Made by a program: the position numbers and the translations under genes. Source: Cellulomonas sp. KRMCY2 (GTDB taxonomy: Bacteria > Actinomycetota > Actinomycetes > Actinomycetales > Cellulomonadaceae). From it: a stretch of 64,000 bases of DNA. Each line of letters opens with the position of its first letter. Position 1 is the stretch's first letter. Under the pieces are notes generated by a model. That model was not told the DNA's origin and searched no databases. It saw nothing but the letters and a program-made list of their open reading frames with translations. Location of the stretch: positions 4,154,001-4,218,000 of the forward strand of contig NZ_JAGF01000001.1 in the NCBI RefSeq assembly GCF_000526515.1. Direction: 5' to 3'. This document shows positions 57,304-64,000 of this stretch, piece after piece.

Positions 57304-58118
57304 TGCCGGAGGGCGACATCCTCAAGCGCACGGCCAGGTCGCTCGACCGCGCCCTGACCGGCTCGGTGCTGGTCAGGGCGGAGCTCCGCTGGCCGAGCGC
57401 CGCATCGGTCGACCTGACCGGGACGACGGTCATCGGCACCGAGTCCTACGGGAAGCACGTGTTCACCCGCTTCGACGACGGGCGTTCGTTGCACACCCAC
57501 CTGCGGATGGACGGTTCGTGGCAGATCGCGCGCACGGGTTCCGCGGGCTCGAGCGCGCGCGGGCCCTTCGTCCGGGCGGTGCTGGCCTCGACCGACTGGA
57601 CGGCGGTCGGCGATCGACTCGGCATGCTCGACGTCGTGGCGACCCGTGACGAGCACACCCTCATCGCGCACCTCGGGCCGGACGTCCTCGGCGACGCGTT
57701 CCCGACGGCCGGGCTGCCGGTGGCCCTCGAGCGGTTCGCAGACCGAGGGTCGACACCCGTGGCCGAGGTCCTGCTGGACCAGACCGTCGTGGCAGGCCTC
57801 GGCACGATCTACATGGCGGAGTCGCTCTTCGTGCGCCGGCTGTGGCCGTGGACCGCGGGGCGGGACGTGGCAGACCCGGCGTCACTCCTGATGACCGCGC
57901 GCGTCCTGATGGAGCGCAGCGTCGTGGCCCAGCATCCGACGGCGACAGGCGACGACAGGCGGGGACTGACCACGTGGGTGCACGGAAGGCTCCGGCAGCC
58001 CTGCCGGCGCTGCGGCACCCCGGTCGCCGTCGGCCAGGCACGGGCGGCCCCGATGCAGCGGCCGGTCTTCTACTGTCCGGGCTGCCAGGGCCCGGCGAGG
58101 GTCAGCCGACGGGCGTGA
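57303..58118 (+). CDS. nei: DNA glycosylase of the Fpg/Nei family (Nei2-like)
   Basis: 271 residues. Catalytic Pro2 and Glu3 in MPEGDILKR, the H2TH region with [18 protein letters not shown] and the zinc finger CRRCGTP...FYCPGCQ at the C-terminus. MPEGDI with this finger fits Nei (endonuclease VIII), removing oxidised pyrimidines, rather than MutM. It starts inside the lhr stop codon (TGATG). Lhr and Nei2 are also neighbours in mycobacteria. The last 17 bp overlap the convergent clgR. Confidence 0.93.
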   Translation: MPEGDILKRTARSLDRALTGSVLVRAELRWPSAASVDLTGTTVIGTESYGKHVFTRFDDGRSLHTHLRMDGSWQIARTGSAGSSARGPFVRAVLASTDWTAVGDRLGMLDVVATRDEHTLIAHLGPDVLGDAFPTAGLPVALERFADRGSTPVAEVLLDQTVVAGLGTIYMAESLFVRRLWPWTAGRDVADPASLLMTARVLMERSVVAQHPTATGDDRRGLTTWVHGRLRQPCRRCGTPVAVGQARAAPMQRPVFYCPGCQGPARVSRRA

Positions 58119-58443
58119 GCTCGGCGCGGCGCGACCACGGGCCGTTCTGGTTCCCGCGGCCGAGGTAGGCGGCGAGGTCGGCCGGGACGGTGTCAGGGAT
58201 CGTGAGGCCCTCAGCCACGGCGATCCGGTCGCTGACCTCACGCAGGATGAGCGAGAGCGGCACGGCGAGCGCGTCGCAGATCGAGCCCAGGAGCTCGGAG
58301 GAGGCTTCCTTCTGACCGCGTTCGACCTCGCTCAGGTACCCGAGCGAGACGCGCGCAGCCGACGAGACCTCGCGCAGGGTCCGGCCCTGGCGCTGGCGGG
58401 CACCACGAAGGACGTCGCCGATCTCGCGTCGCAGGACGACCAT
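58102..58443 (-). CDS. clgR: ClgR/PopR-type XRE regulator
   Basis: 113 residues. Helix-turn-helix [48 protein letters not shown], and an ending with [18 protein letters not shown]. ClgR activates clp protease and repair genes in actinobacteria and is usually downstream of cinA/pgsA, as here. Many ClgR proteins end in Ala-Ala for ClpP degradation; this one ends in TPVG. ATG with GGAGGTCGTCCGATG-type ribosome site. The 270-nt upstream region to cinA contains no gene; I could not place a ClgR box with confidence. Confidence 0.9.
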   Translation of the reverse strand: MVVLRREIGDVLRGARQRQGRTLREVSSAARVSLGYLSEVERGQKEASSELLGSICDALAVPLSLILREVSDRIAVAEGLTIPDTVPADLAAYLGRGNQNGPWSRRAELTPVG

Positions 58444-58713
58444 CGGACGACCTCCTTCCATCTGTGCGGATCCGGGTCGACCGACCCCGGCTCGGGCTGC
58501 TGCTGCATCTCGCGGTGAACCTGGTCCTGACAGTGTTATCGGCCGAACAACCCCGGAACGTGAACGTCCCGAAGAACTCCTACCGTACCCCGCGGGGCGG
58601 ACAGCTTCATGGGCGATACGTTCGCGACCGCTTCGCGCGGTGGTCCGGTTCGTCGTCACGTCTGTGCAACGCGGCGGGCCGGGCCGGTGTTCCCGAGGTC
58701 CGGGTCGGTCGGC

Positions 58714-59310
58714 TCAGTGCGGCGGAGCGTGGTGGTCGGTCCCGTGGAGGTCGGTCCCGTGGAGATCGGTCCCGTGGAGATCGGTCCCGTGGTGGCCTGT
58801 CCCGTGGAGGTCGTGCGCCGCCCGGCGCAGCGCGAGCGCGAGCGCGGCATCACGTGCTGCGTCCCGCACGCCGGGACGGGAGCTCGGGGTTCCCACCTCC
58901 GGGCGGATCGAGACGACCTCGCCGCCCCACGGCCCCTCGACGGCCACGTGGTACGTCCCCGGTGGCTGACCGTCCTGGAGCGCCGGGCCGGCGACGCCCG
59001 TCGTACCGATGCCGTAGTCGGCACCCAGACGCTCGCGGACACCGGAGGCCATCGCGGCGGCGACCTGTGGGCTCACCGCGCCGTGCCGGTCGATGAGCTC
59101 CTGGGGCACGCCGAGCAGCCCTGCCTTGAGGTCCGTCGCATAGGCCACGACGCTGCCGCGCAGGCAGCGGGAGGCGCCGCTCACCGCGACGATGGCGTCC
59201 GTCACCGAACCACCGGTGAGCGACTCGGCGACGGCGACGGTGCGACCGGCGTTCGTCAGGAGGGCGACCAGCCGGCCGGCGTCGCACGGGCCGCAGGGCT
59301 CACCGTTCAT
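58714..59310 (-). CDS. cinA: CinA C-terminal domain (nicotinamide-nucleotide amidase PncC) with His-rich repeat tail
   Basis: 198 residues. The amidase core is residues 10-165: VAVAESLTGGSVTDAIVAVSG, YATDLKAGLLGVP, GAVSPQVAAAMASGVR, GTTGVAGP. It deamidates nicotinamide mononucleotide to recycle pyridine nucleotide. Stand-alone CinA-C, lacking the N-terminal domain, is common. The last 34 residues are HGTD/LHGT repeats rich in His, encoded by five 15-bp units. ATG in the stop of pgsA (ATGA). Confidence 0.93.
   Translation of the reverse strand: MNGEPCGPCDAGRLVALLTNAGRTVAVAESLTGGSVTDAIVAVSGASRCLRGSVVAYATDLKAGLLGVPQELIDRHGAVSPQVAAAMASGVRERLGADYGIGTTGVAGPALQDGQPPGTYHVAVEGPWGGEVVSIRPEVGTPSSRPGVRDAARDAALALALRRAAHDLHGTGHHGTDLHGTDLHGTDLHGTDHHAPPH
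58731..58816. repeat. 15-bp tandem repeat (five units plus partial) in cinA 3' end
   Basis: Units 58731-58745, 58746-58760, 58761-58775, 58776-58790 and 58791-58805 have the form ggagatcggtcccgt with small changes; a partial sixth follows. They encode the histidine-rich tail and end 17 bp before the stop codon. Confidence 0.9.
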
Positions 59311-59876
59311 GCCGCCGCCTGCCGGACGGACCAGCCACGCCTGAGGTAGTCGACCCCGGTCACGACCGTCAGGATGACCGCCACGACGATCACGACCCAC
59401 GCGACGACTGTCACGACGGGGTGCAGCAGGTGCAACGGGAGCACGAACAGCCCGATGCCGAACGACTGCAGCACGGTCTTCACCTTCCCCCCGTGGGAGG
59501 CCGGGATCACCACGTACTGGAGGACGGCGAAGCGCATCACGGTGATGCCGAGCTCACGCACGAGGATGACGACCGTGACCCACCAGGGCAGGTCGCCGAG
59601 CCAGGACAGCGTCACGAGGGTTGCGCCGATCAGCAGCTTGTCGGCGATGGGGTCGACGAGCTTGCCCCAGTCGGTGACCTGGTCCAGCCGCCGCGCGAGA
59701 TACCCGTCGAGCCGGTCGGTCGCCGCTGCCAGGGCGAAGATGCCGGCCGCGACCCATCGCCAGCTCCCTGAGCCGTCGTCGGTCAGCAGCGCTGCGACCA
59801 CGACAGGGACCAGGAGCACCCGGGCGACGGTCACGGCGTTGGGGATGTTGAGGACCGACGTCCTTGCTTCGACCAC
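59307..59876 (-). CDS. pgsA: CDP-diacylglycerol-glycerol-3-phosphate 3-phosphatidyltransferase PgsA
   Basis: 189 residues, four to five membrane helices. The CDP-alcohol phosphotransferase motif D-x2-D-G-x2-A-R-x8-G-x3-D-x3-D is present in ATDRLDGYLARRLDQVTDWG...VDPIADK, near residue 55. It makes phosphatidylglycerol phosphate. The GTG at 59876 stands 6 nt after TAGGGT and fits a leaderless start; the ATG at 59882 overlaps that -10. Stop overlaps cinA (ATGA), so pgsA-cinA are coupled. Confidence 0.95.
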   Translation of the reverse strand: MVEARTSVLNIPNAVTVARVLLVPVVVAALLTDDGSGSWRWVAAGIFALAAATDRLDGYLARRLDQVTDWGKLVDPIADKLLIGATLVTLSWLGDLPWWVTVVILVRELGITVMRFAVLQYVVIPASHGGKVKTVLQSFGIGLFVLPLHLLHPVVTVVAWVVIVVAVILTVVTGVDYLRRGWSVRQAAA

Positions 59877-59882
59877 GCCCAT

Positions 59883-59972
59883 ACCCTACGGTCCGCGACG
59901 CGGCCCGAGACCCGGGTGGCACGCCGCGGCGCCGGACGGCCCACCGGCCGGGCCCGCTGGGCGGGGTAATGT
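59883..59972. promoter_or_regulatory. Divergent leaderless promoters of pgsA and the capA-like gene
   Basis: Minus strand: TAGGGT (59888-59883), 6 nt, GTG of pgsA. Plus strand: TAATGT (59967-59972), 8 nt, GTG of the capA-like gene. Both -10 hexamers have the TAnnnT form. Confidence 0.5.
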
Positions 59973-59980
59973 CGCGTCTC

Positions 59981-61367
59981 GTGACGCGCCACTCCCGGTC
60001 GGACGCACCGCGACCGGCCCTCGGCCGGGCGCTCGCGGTCGTCGTCACGCTGCTCGTGGCCGGGGCGGCAGGTGCCGCAGCGTTCGCCGGCCTGCCGCTG
60101 GCCGCCGGCCACAGCGACCAGCCCGCCGGGGAGCCACGACCGGCCGCGGCCGAGCCGACGCGCAGCCCGACGCCCACCCCGACACCGACACCCACCCGGC
60201 CGCCGGACGCCGTCTTCACCCTCGTCGCAGCCGGCGACGTCCTGCTGCACGAGCCGGTGATCGGCTCCGCCCGGACGGCGGACGGGTACGACTTCGCTCC
60301 GCTGCTCGCCCCGATCCAGCCGTGGGTCGCCGGCGCCGACCTCGCGTTGTGCCACCTCGAGGTGCCCATCGCGCCGCCGGGGACGCCGACGTCGGGCTAC
60401 CCGATGTTCGGTGCGCCGGTCGAGATCACCGCGTCGCTGGCCGCCAACGGCTGGGACGGCTGCTCCACGGCGTCGAACCACAGCGTCGACCGCGGGCTGG
60501 CCGGCGTGGTCACCACCCTCGACGCCCTGGATGCCGCGGGGCTCGGTCATGTCGGCACCGCGCGCACGGCCGAGGAGGCCGCAGCCCCCGCAGGTGTATG
60601 AGCTGGTGCGACAGGAGCAGACGATCCGGGTCGCGCACATCGCCGCGACGTACGGCACGAACGGTCTGCCGGTCCCGGCGGACGCGCCGTGGTCGGTGAC
60701 GCTCATCGACACGGCCGCGCTCGTCCAGCAGGCGATCGCTGCTCGCGCGGCAGGTGCCGACATCGTGGTGGCGAGCATCCACTGCTGCGTCGAGTACGTC
60801 TCCGAGGCCACCGAGGACCAGGTGCGGGTCGCTGCCGAGCTCGCCGCGTCCGGCGTCATCGATCTGGTGATCGGGCACCACGCCCACGTCCCGCAGCCGA
60901 TCAGCAAGATCGCCGGCGGCCCGCGCGGCGAGGGCATGTGGGTGGCGTACGGCCTCGGGAACCTCATCTCCAACCAGGACGCCGCCTGCTGCGTCGCGCG
61001 CACCGACTCCGGACTCCTGATGACCGCAACCTTCCGCAAGCCGATCGACGGTCCGGCGACCGTCACGGGTGTCGAGTGGACGTCCGTGACCGTCGATCGA
61101 CACGGCGGTCACCTCGTGCAGCCGTTGACCCCGGCCGTGGCAGCGGGGCAGGGCGCCGGGACACTGACACCCGCGGACCTGGTCGCTCGTCAGGCGCGGG
61201 TCGTCGAGGCTGTCGGCGTCGAGGCGCCTGAGCGGCTCGGCCCACCACAACCGACCGGACCGGCACCGATCGTCGTCGCCCGGCCGGCGCCGGCCGACCC
61301 GGCCGTGCCGGACGTGCCGGACGTTCCCGTCGCACCCGACGCGCCGTCGGCCCCACCCGCGGGCTGA
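59981..61367 (+). pseudogene. CapA-family (poly-gamma-glutamate synthesis type) protein, +1 frameshift
   Basis: Two overlapping frames give one protein. The first holds a membrane segment, a Thr/Pro linker (PTPTPTPTPT), FTLVAAGDVLLHEP, and ASNHSVDRGLAGVVTTLDALDAAG, and ends at a TGA at 60599-60601. The second frame picks up at once with VYELVRQEQTIRVAHIAATYG, SIHCCVEY and DLVIGHHAHVPQPI. Removing one C from the run of five at 60585-60589 would restore the frame. CapA proteins are extracytoplasmic metallophosphatase-like. Either a real loss, a sequencing indel, or recoding; ATG 59969 is an alternative start. Confidence 0.85.
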
Positions 61368-61410
61368 GCACCCCGGCCCAGGTACCGGCGGCCCACGCGT
61401 CGGGACCCTG

Positions 61411-63621
61411 CTACAGGCTCAACCCCGCCACGGGCTCCGACTCCCCCGCACCGAACAGCCAACCCTGCCCGTAGCGCCAGCCGCACCGGCGCAGGAACTC
61501 GGCCTGCTCCGGCATCTCGATCCCCTCGGCGATCGTGATCATCTCCATCTCCCTGGCGAGCGCACCGAGGGCCCGGCTCACCCGCGCCGCCGCCGGGTCG
61601 TCGGGGATCCCCGCTGTGAAGGACATGTCGAGCTTGACCCCGTTGACCGGGAGGTCACGCAGGTACGACAGGGGCGAGACGCCCGTGCCGAAGTCGTCCA
61701 GGAGCACCGGCACACCGGCAGCGCGCAGCTCCATGAGCTCGTGCCGGATGCGGGTGCCCGACGCGACAAGACTCGCCTCCGTGAGCTCGACGACGAGTCG
61801 GCCCGGGGCGAGCCGGCAGCGCGCGACCTCCGACAGGAGGCGGGCCACGAACTCGCCGTCGCCGAGCTGGTCCGCCGAGACGTTGACCGAGACCCAGTGC
61901 CCGCTCGCCTCGTTGCGGGCCAGGTACGCGGCCGCCTGGGTCACGACGTCGGCTCCGAGCGCCACGCCGAGGCCGGTCTCCTCCGCCGTCGGCAGGAAGG
62001 AGCCCGGCAGGAGCAGGCCGCGCTCCGGGTGCTGCCACCGGACCAGTGCCTCGTGGCCCACGACGTCACCGGTGGCCAGGTCGACGATCGGCTGGTAGTG
62101 CAGCACGAGCTGGCCGGCGTCGATCGCCCTGCCGAGCTCGGCCGCCGCCCCGAGCCGCGTCGCTGCGGTCGTCGACATGGACGGCTCGTAGACCTCCGTC
62201 CGGCCACGACCCGCCGCCTTGGCCCGGTACAGGGCGGCGTCGGCGGCCGCCAGCACGCCCATCGCCCCACCGGCGAGCAGGGTGTGCTCGGCGACGGCGA
62301 TGCCGATGCTCGCCCGCACCGGCAGGCGGCGCCGCTGGGTGCGTACCGGGTCGCGCAGGCCGTTGTGGATCCCCGAAGCGACCTCGAAGACGACCCGGCC
62401 GGCGTCGTTGTCCTGGACGATCACGACGAACTCGTCACCACCGAGCCGGGTTGCCAGACCGCGCCCGGCCGTGGCGGCGCGCAGCACGCCCGCGACGTGC
62501 ACGAGCACCTCGTCGCCGGCGGGGTGCCCGTACCGGTCGTTGATCTGCTTGAACTCGTCGAGGTCGATCACCAGGACCGCCACCCGGCCGGCGGCGTCGG
62601 GCTGCTCGAGCGCGGCCTGCAGCGCCTCCTGCATCATCGCCCGGTTGGCCAGACCGGTCAGCGGGTCGTGCATCGCCCGGTGGGACAGCATCTCGGACTG
62701 CATGCGCGACTCGGTGATGTCGCGCACCTGGGCCACGAAGTGGTCCGGCACGCCGTCAGGCGTCCGCACGAGCACGACGTCGAGCACGGCCCACACAGCC
62801 TGCCCGTCCGCCCGGCGGTACTGCTTCTCGAGGGTGAACCGGTGGCCCTCGCCGGCCAGCAGCCGCTGGATGTGTGCCCGCTCGGCGGCGCGGTCCTGCG
62901 GGTGGGACAGGGCCGACATGTCCCGGCCGATCAGGGTGGCCGGCTCTGCGCCGAGGAGCTCGGCGAACGCCGCGTTGGCCTGCTCGATGCGCCACTGCGG
63001 GTCGGCGAGCACCATGCCGATCGGGGCGTTCTCCATCGCCGCCTGGAACTGCTTCTCCGAGCGGGCAAGGGCCGCGCGGATCTCGCGTGGCCCGGTGACG
63101 TCGGCCAACGCCGTCAGCAGCTCGTGACCGCCGTCGGCGGTCGGGACCGGGCGGGTGCTCACCTGGACCCAGCGCACCGGCGCACCGGTGGCCGGCGCTG
63201 CCCCGACCACGAACGGGACGAGCACGGGTCCGTCGACCATCCGCTCGTCGGGCACCGCGTGCCGCCGGGCGAACACGGCCGCCGACTGGACCTGCTCTCC
63301 GGCGTCGTTGACCCACCGCACCGGCAGCTCGTCGATCGCGCGGCCGACGAGGTCGTTCGGCGCGGCGTCGAGCACCCTGGCCGCGGCGTCGTTGACCGCG
63401 ATGACCCGACCGGCGTTCGAGTGCAGCACGATGCCGTCGCGGCCGGCAGCCATCACCCCGGCGAGCCGCCGCGCCAGCGCGACCGACGCCCCGTGCTGCT
63501 CGGCCAGCACGCGGCTCGCGGACCGCAGCCGGAGCCCCACGACGACCAGGACCACCAGGAGGAGGACCGCCGCAGCGATGGCCAGGTTCGCGGCGCCGGT
63601 CAGTCCCCCTGTCGAGCCCAT
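61411..63621 (-). CDS. PAS-GGDEF-EAL membrane protein (cyclic di-GMP enzyme)
   Basis: 736 residues. One membrane helix (about 13-30), a PAS-like domain (about 45-175), a second PAS domain with PAC (about 185-310), GGDEF domain with intact RLGGDEF near residue 395, and an EAL domain with [17 protein letters not shown] and AEGIEMP. Both active sites look complete, so it may make and break c-di-GMP. The RxxD inhibitory site upstream of GGDEF is absent. ATG at 63621 lies within the 3' end of ftsK (22-bp overlap), an unusual position. Confidence 0.93.
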   Translation of the reverse strand: MGSTGGLTGAANLAIAAAVLLLVVLVVVGLRLRSASRVLAEQHGASVALARRLAGVMAAGRDGIVLHSNAGRVIAVNDAAARVLDAAPNDLVGRAIDELPVRWVNDAGEQVQSAAVFARRHAVPDERMVDGPVLVPFVVGAAPATGAPVRWVQVSTRPVPTADGGHELLTALADVTGPREIRAALARSEKQFQAAMENAPIGMVLADPQWRIEQANAAFAELLGAEPATLIGRDMSALSHPQDRAAERAHIQRLLAGEGHRFTLEKQYRRADGQAVWAVLDVVLVRTPDGVPDHFVAQVRDITESRMQSEMLSHRAMHDPLTGLANRAMMQEALQAALEQPDAAGRVAVLVIDLDEFKQINDRYGHPAGDEVLVHVAGVLRAATAGRGLATRLGGDEFVVIVQDNDAGRVVFEVASGIHNGLRDPVRTQRRRLPVRASIGIAVAEHTLLAGGAMGVLAAADAALYRAKAAGRGRTEVYEPSMSTTAATRLGAAAELGRAIDAGQLVLHYQPIVDLATGDVVGHEALVRWQHPERGLLLPGSFLPTAEETGLGVALGADVVTQAAAYLARNEASGHWVSVNVSADQLGDGEFVARLLSEVARCRLAPGRLVVELTEASLVASGTRIRHELMELRAAGVPVLLDDFGTGVSPLSYLRDLPVNGVKLDMSFTAGIPDDPAAARVSRALGALAREMEMITIAEGIEMPEQAEFLRRCGWRYGQGWLFGAGESEPVAGLSL

Positions 63622-64000
63622 CGCTCACCGTCGGAGTCGTCGTCGTCGCCCTCTGCCTGGTCGAAGACGTCCGGCTCCGGGTCACCGCGCAGCATGGCGA
63701 GCGTCCCGGCCAGGTCGTCGGGCGCGACGAGCACGTCGCGTGCCTTCGACCCCTCGGACGGACCGACGATCTCGCGCGACTCGAGCAGGTCCATCAGCCG
63801 TCCGGCCTTGGCGAAGCCGACGCGCAGCTTGCGCTGCAGCATCGACGTCGAGCCGAACTGGGTCGTCACGACGAGCTCCGCTGCCTGCAGGAGCAGGTCG
63901 AGGTCGTCGCCGATGTCCTCGTCGACCTGCTTGCGCGTGGCGACCACGGCGACGTCGTCGCGGTAGTTCGGCTTGAGCTGCGTCTTGACGTGCGCGACGA
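63600..64000 (-). CDS. ftsK: DNA translocase FtsK, C-terminal part only
   Basis: The last 132 codons of FtsK/SpoIIIE, running off the window's right edge. The gamma domain that reads KOPS sequences is complete: [41 protein letters not shown] near residue 40 of the fragment, then a short acidic tail ([17 protein letters not shown]). FtsK pumps chromosomes through the septum. In actinobacteria ftsK stands near pgsA and cinA. Confidence 0.93.
   Translation of the reverse strand, partial: VAHVKTQLKPNYRDDVAVVATRKQVDEDIGDDLDLLLQAAELVVTTQFGSTSMLQRKLRVGFAKAGRLMDLLESREIVGPSEGSKARDVLVAPDDLAGTLAMLRGDPEPDVFDQAEGDDDDSDGERWARQGD

Noticed and set aside
58444-58713. ClgR autoregulatory box
   Set aside because: TTCGCG-type stretches occur near 58620-58640, but none fits the known consensus well enough to report.
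60585-60601. Programmed +1 frameshift as the favoured reading of the capA break
   Set aside because: The stop is near, but there is no release-factor-2-like slippery codon and no ribosome-site-like stimulator; a single-base indel in the C-run is simpler. Kept only as an option.

Overview
The window is GC-rich chromosomal DNA from an actinomycete. Evidence: the mraZ-rsmH-ftsL-ftsI-murE-mraY order, LexA boxes of the TCGAAC-N4-GTTCGA type, DUF3040, DUF3046, DUF5302, ClgR and PAC2 genes, many GTG starts, and several leaderless genes whose TAnnnT -10 hexamer lies 6-8 nt before the start codon. A Micrococcales member, perhaps Cellulomonadaceae, is my guess from gene order and composition. It is not proven.

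Layout. 1-7250: start of the division and cell-wall cluster on the minus strand (mraZ, rsmH, ftsL, ftsI, a murE gene fused to a degenerate MurF C-terminal domain, and the 5' part of mraY), with a clear MraZ operator over the mraZ promoter. 7640-12100: a moxR-DUF58-transglutaminase operon. 12160-15360: DUF3040, dinB and a HEPN gene behind a perfect LexA box, and a divergent spermidine-synthase-like gene. 15360-24080: cold-shock gene, MFS exporter, PAC2 gene, a three-gene signalling operon (PP2C response regulator, CHASE3-like histidine kinase, Rcp1-type regulator) and a HelD/HelR-like helicase. 24130-28500: M10-like peptidase, serA, DUF5302 and an acyl-CoA ligase. 28486-30670: nrdR, a LysM membrane protein and lexA, with four LexA boxes in the lexA/LysM divergent region. 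30730-41830: ldh, dinG, hflX, a methyltransferase, dapF, miaA, an extradiol-dioxygenase-like gene, two tandem YbjN genes and miaB. 41960-45460: gluABCD-type amino-acid uptake. 45560-48910: rny, recX and recA. 48990-51630: an ABC-2 exporter. 51720-58120: DUF3046, giant lhr and nei. 58100-64000: clgR, cinA, pgsA, a frameshifted capA-like gene, a PAS-GGDEF-EAL gene and the 3' end of ftsK.

How it works together. DNA repair and SOS control dominate: lexA, recA, recX, dinB, the LysM candidate division inhibitor, dinG, lhr and nei. The cell-wall cluster, tRNA and rRNA modification (miaA, miaB, rsmH) and amino-acid metabolism (serA, dapF, glu uptake) supply housekeeping. There are no tRNA or rRNA genes, insertion sequences, CRISPR arrays or prophage genes that I can see.

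Main points for a second look: the MurE fusion with no MurF catalytic domains in the cluster; a 166-residue basic histone-H1-like tail on FtsI; the SOS box array at lexA; the +1 frameshift in capA; a recurring habit of short tandem repeats at or just after stop codons; and a uniform set of leaderless promoters.
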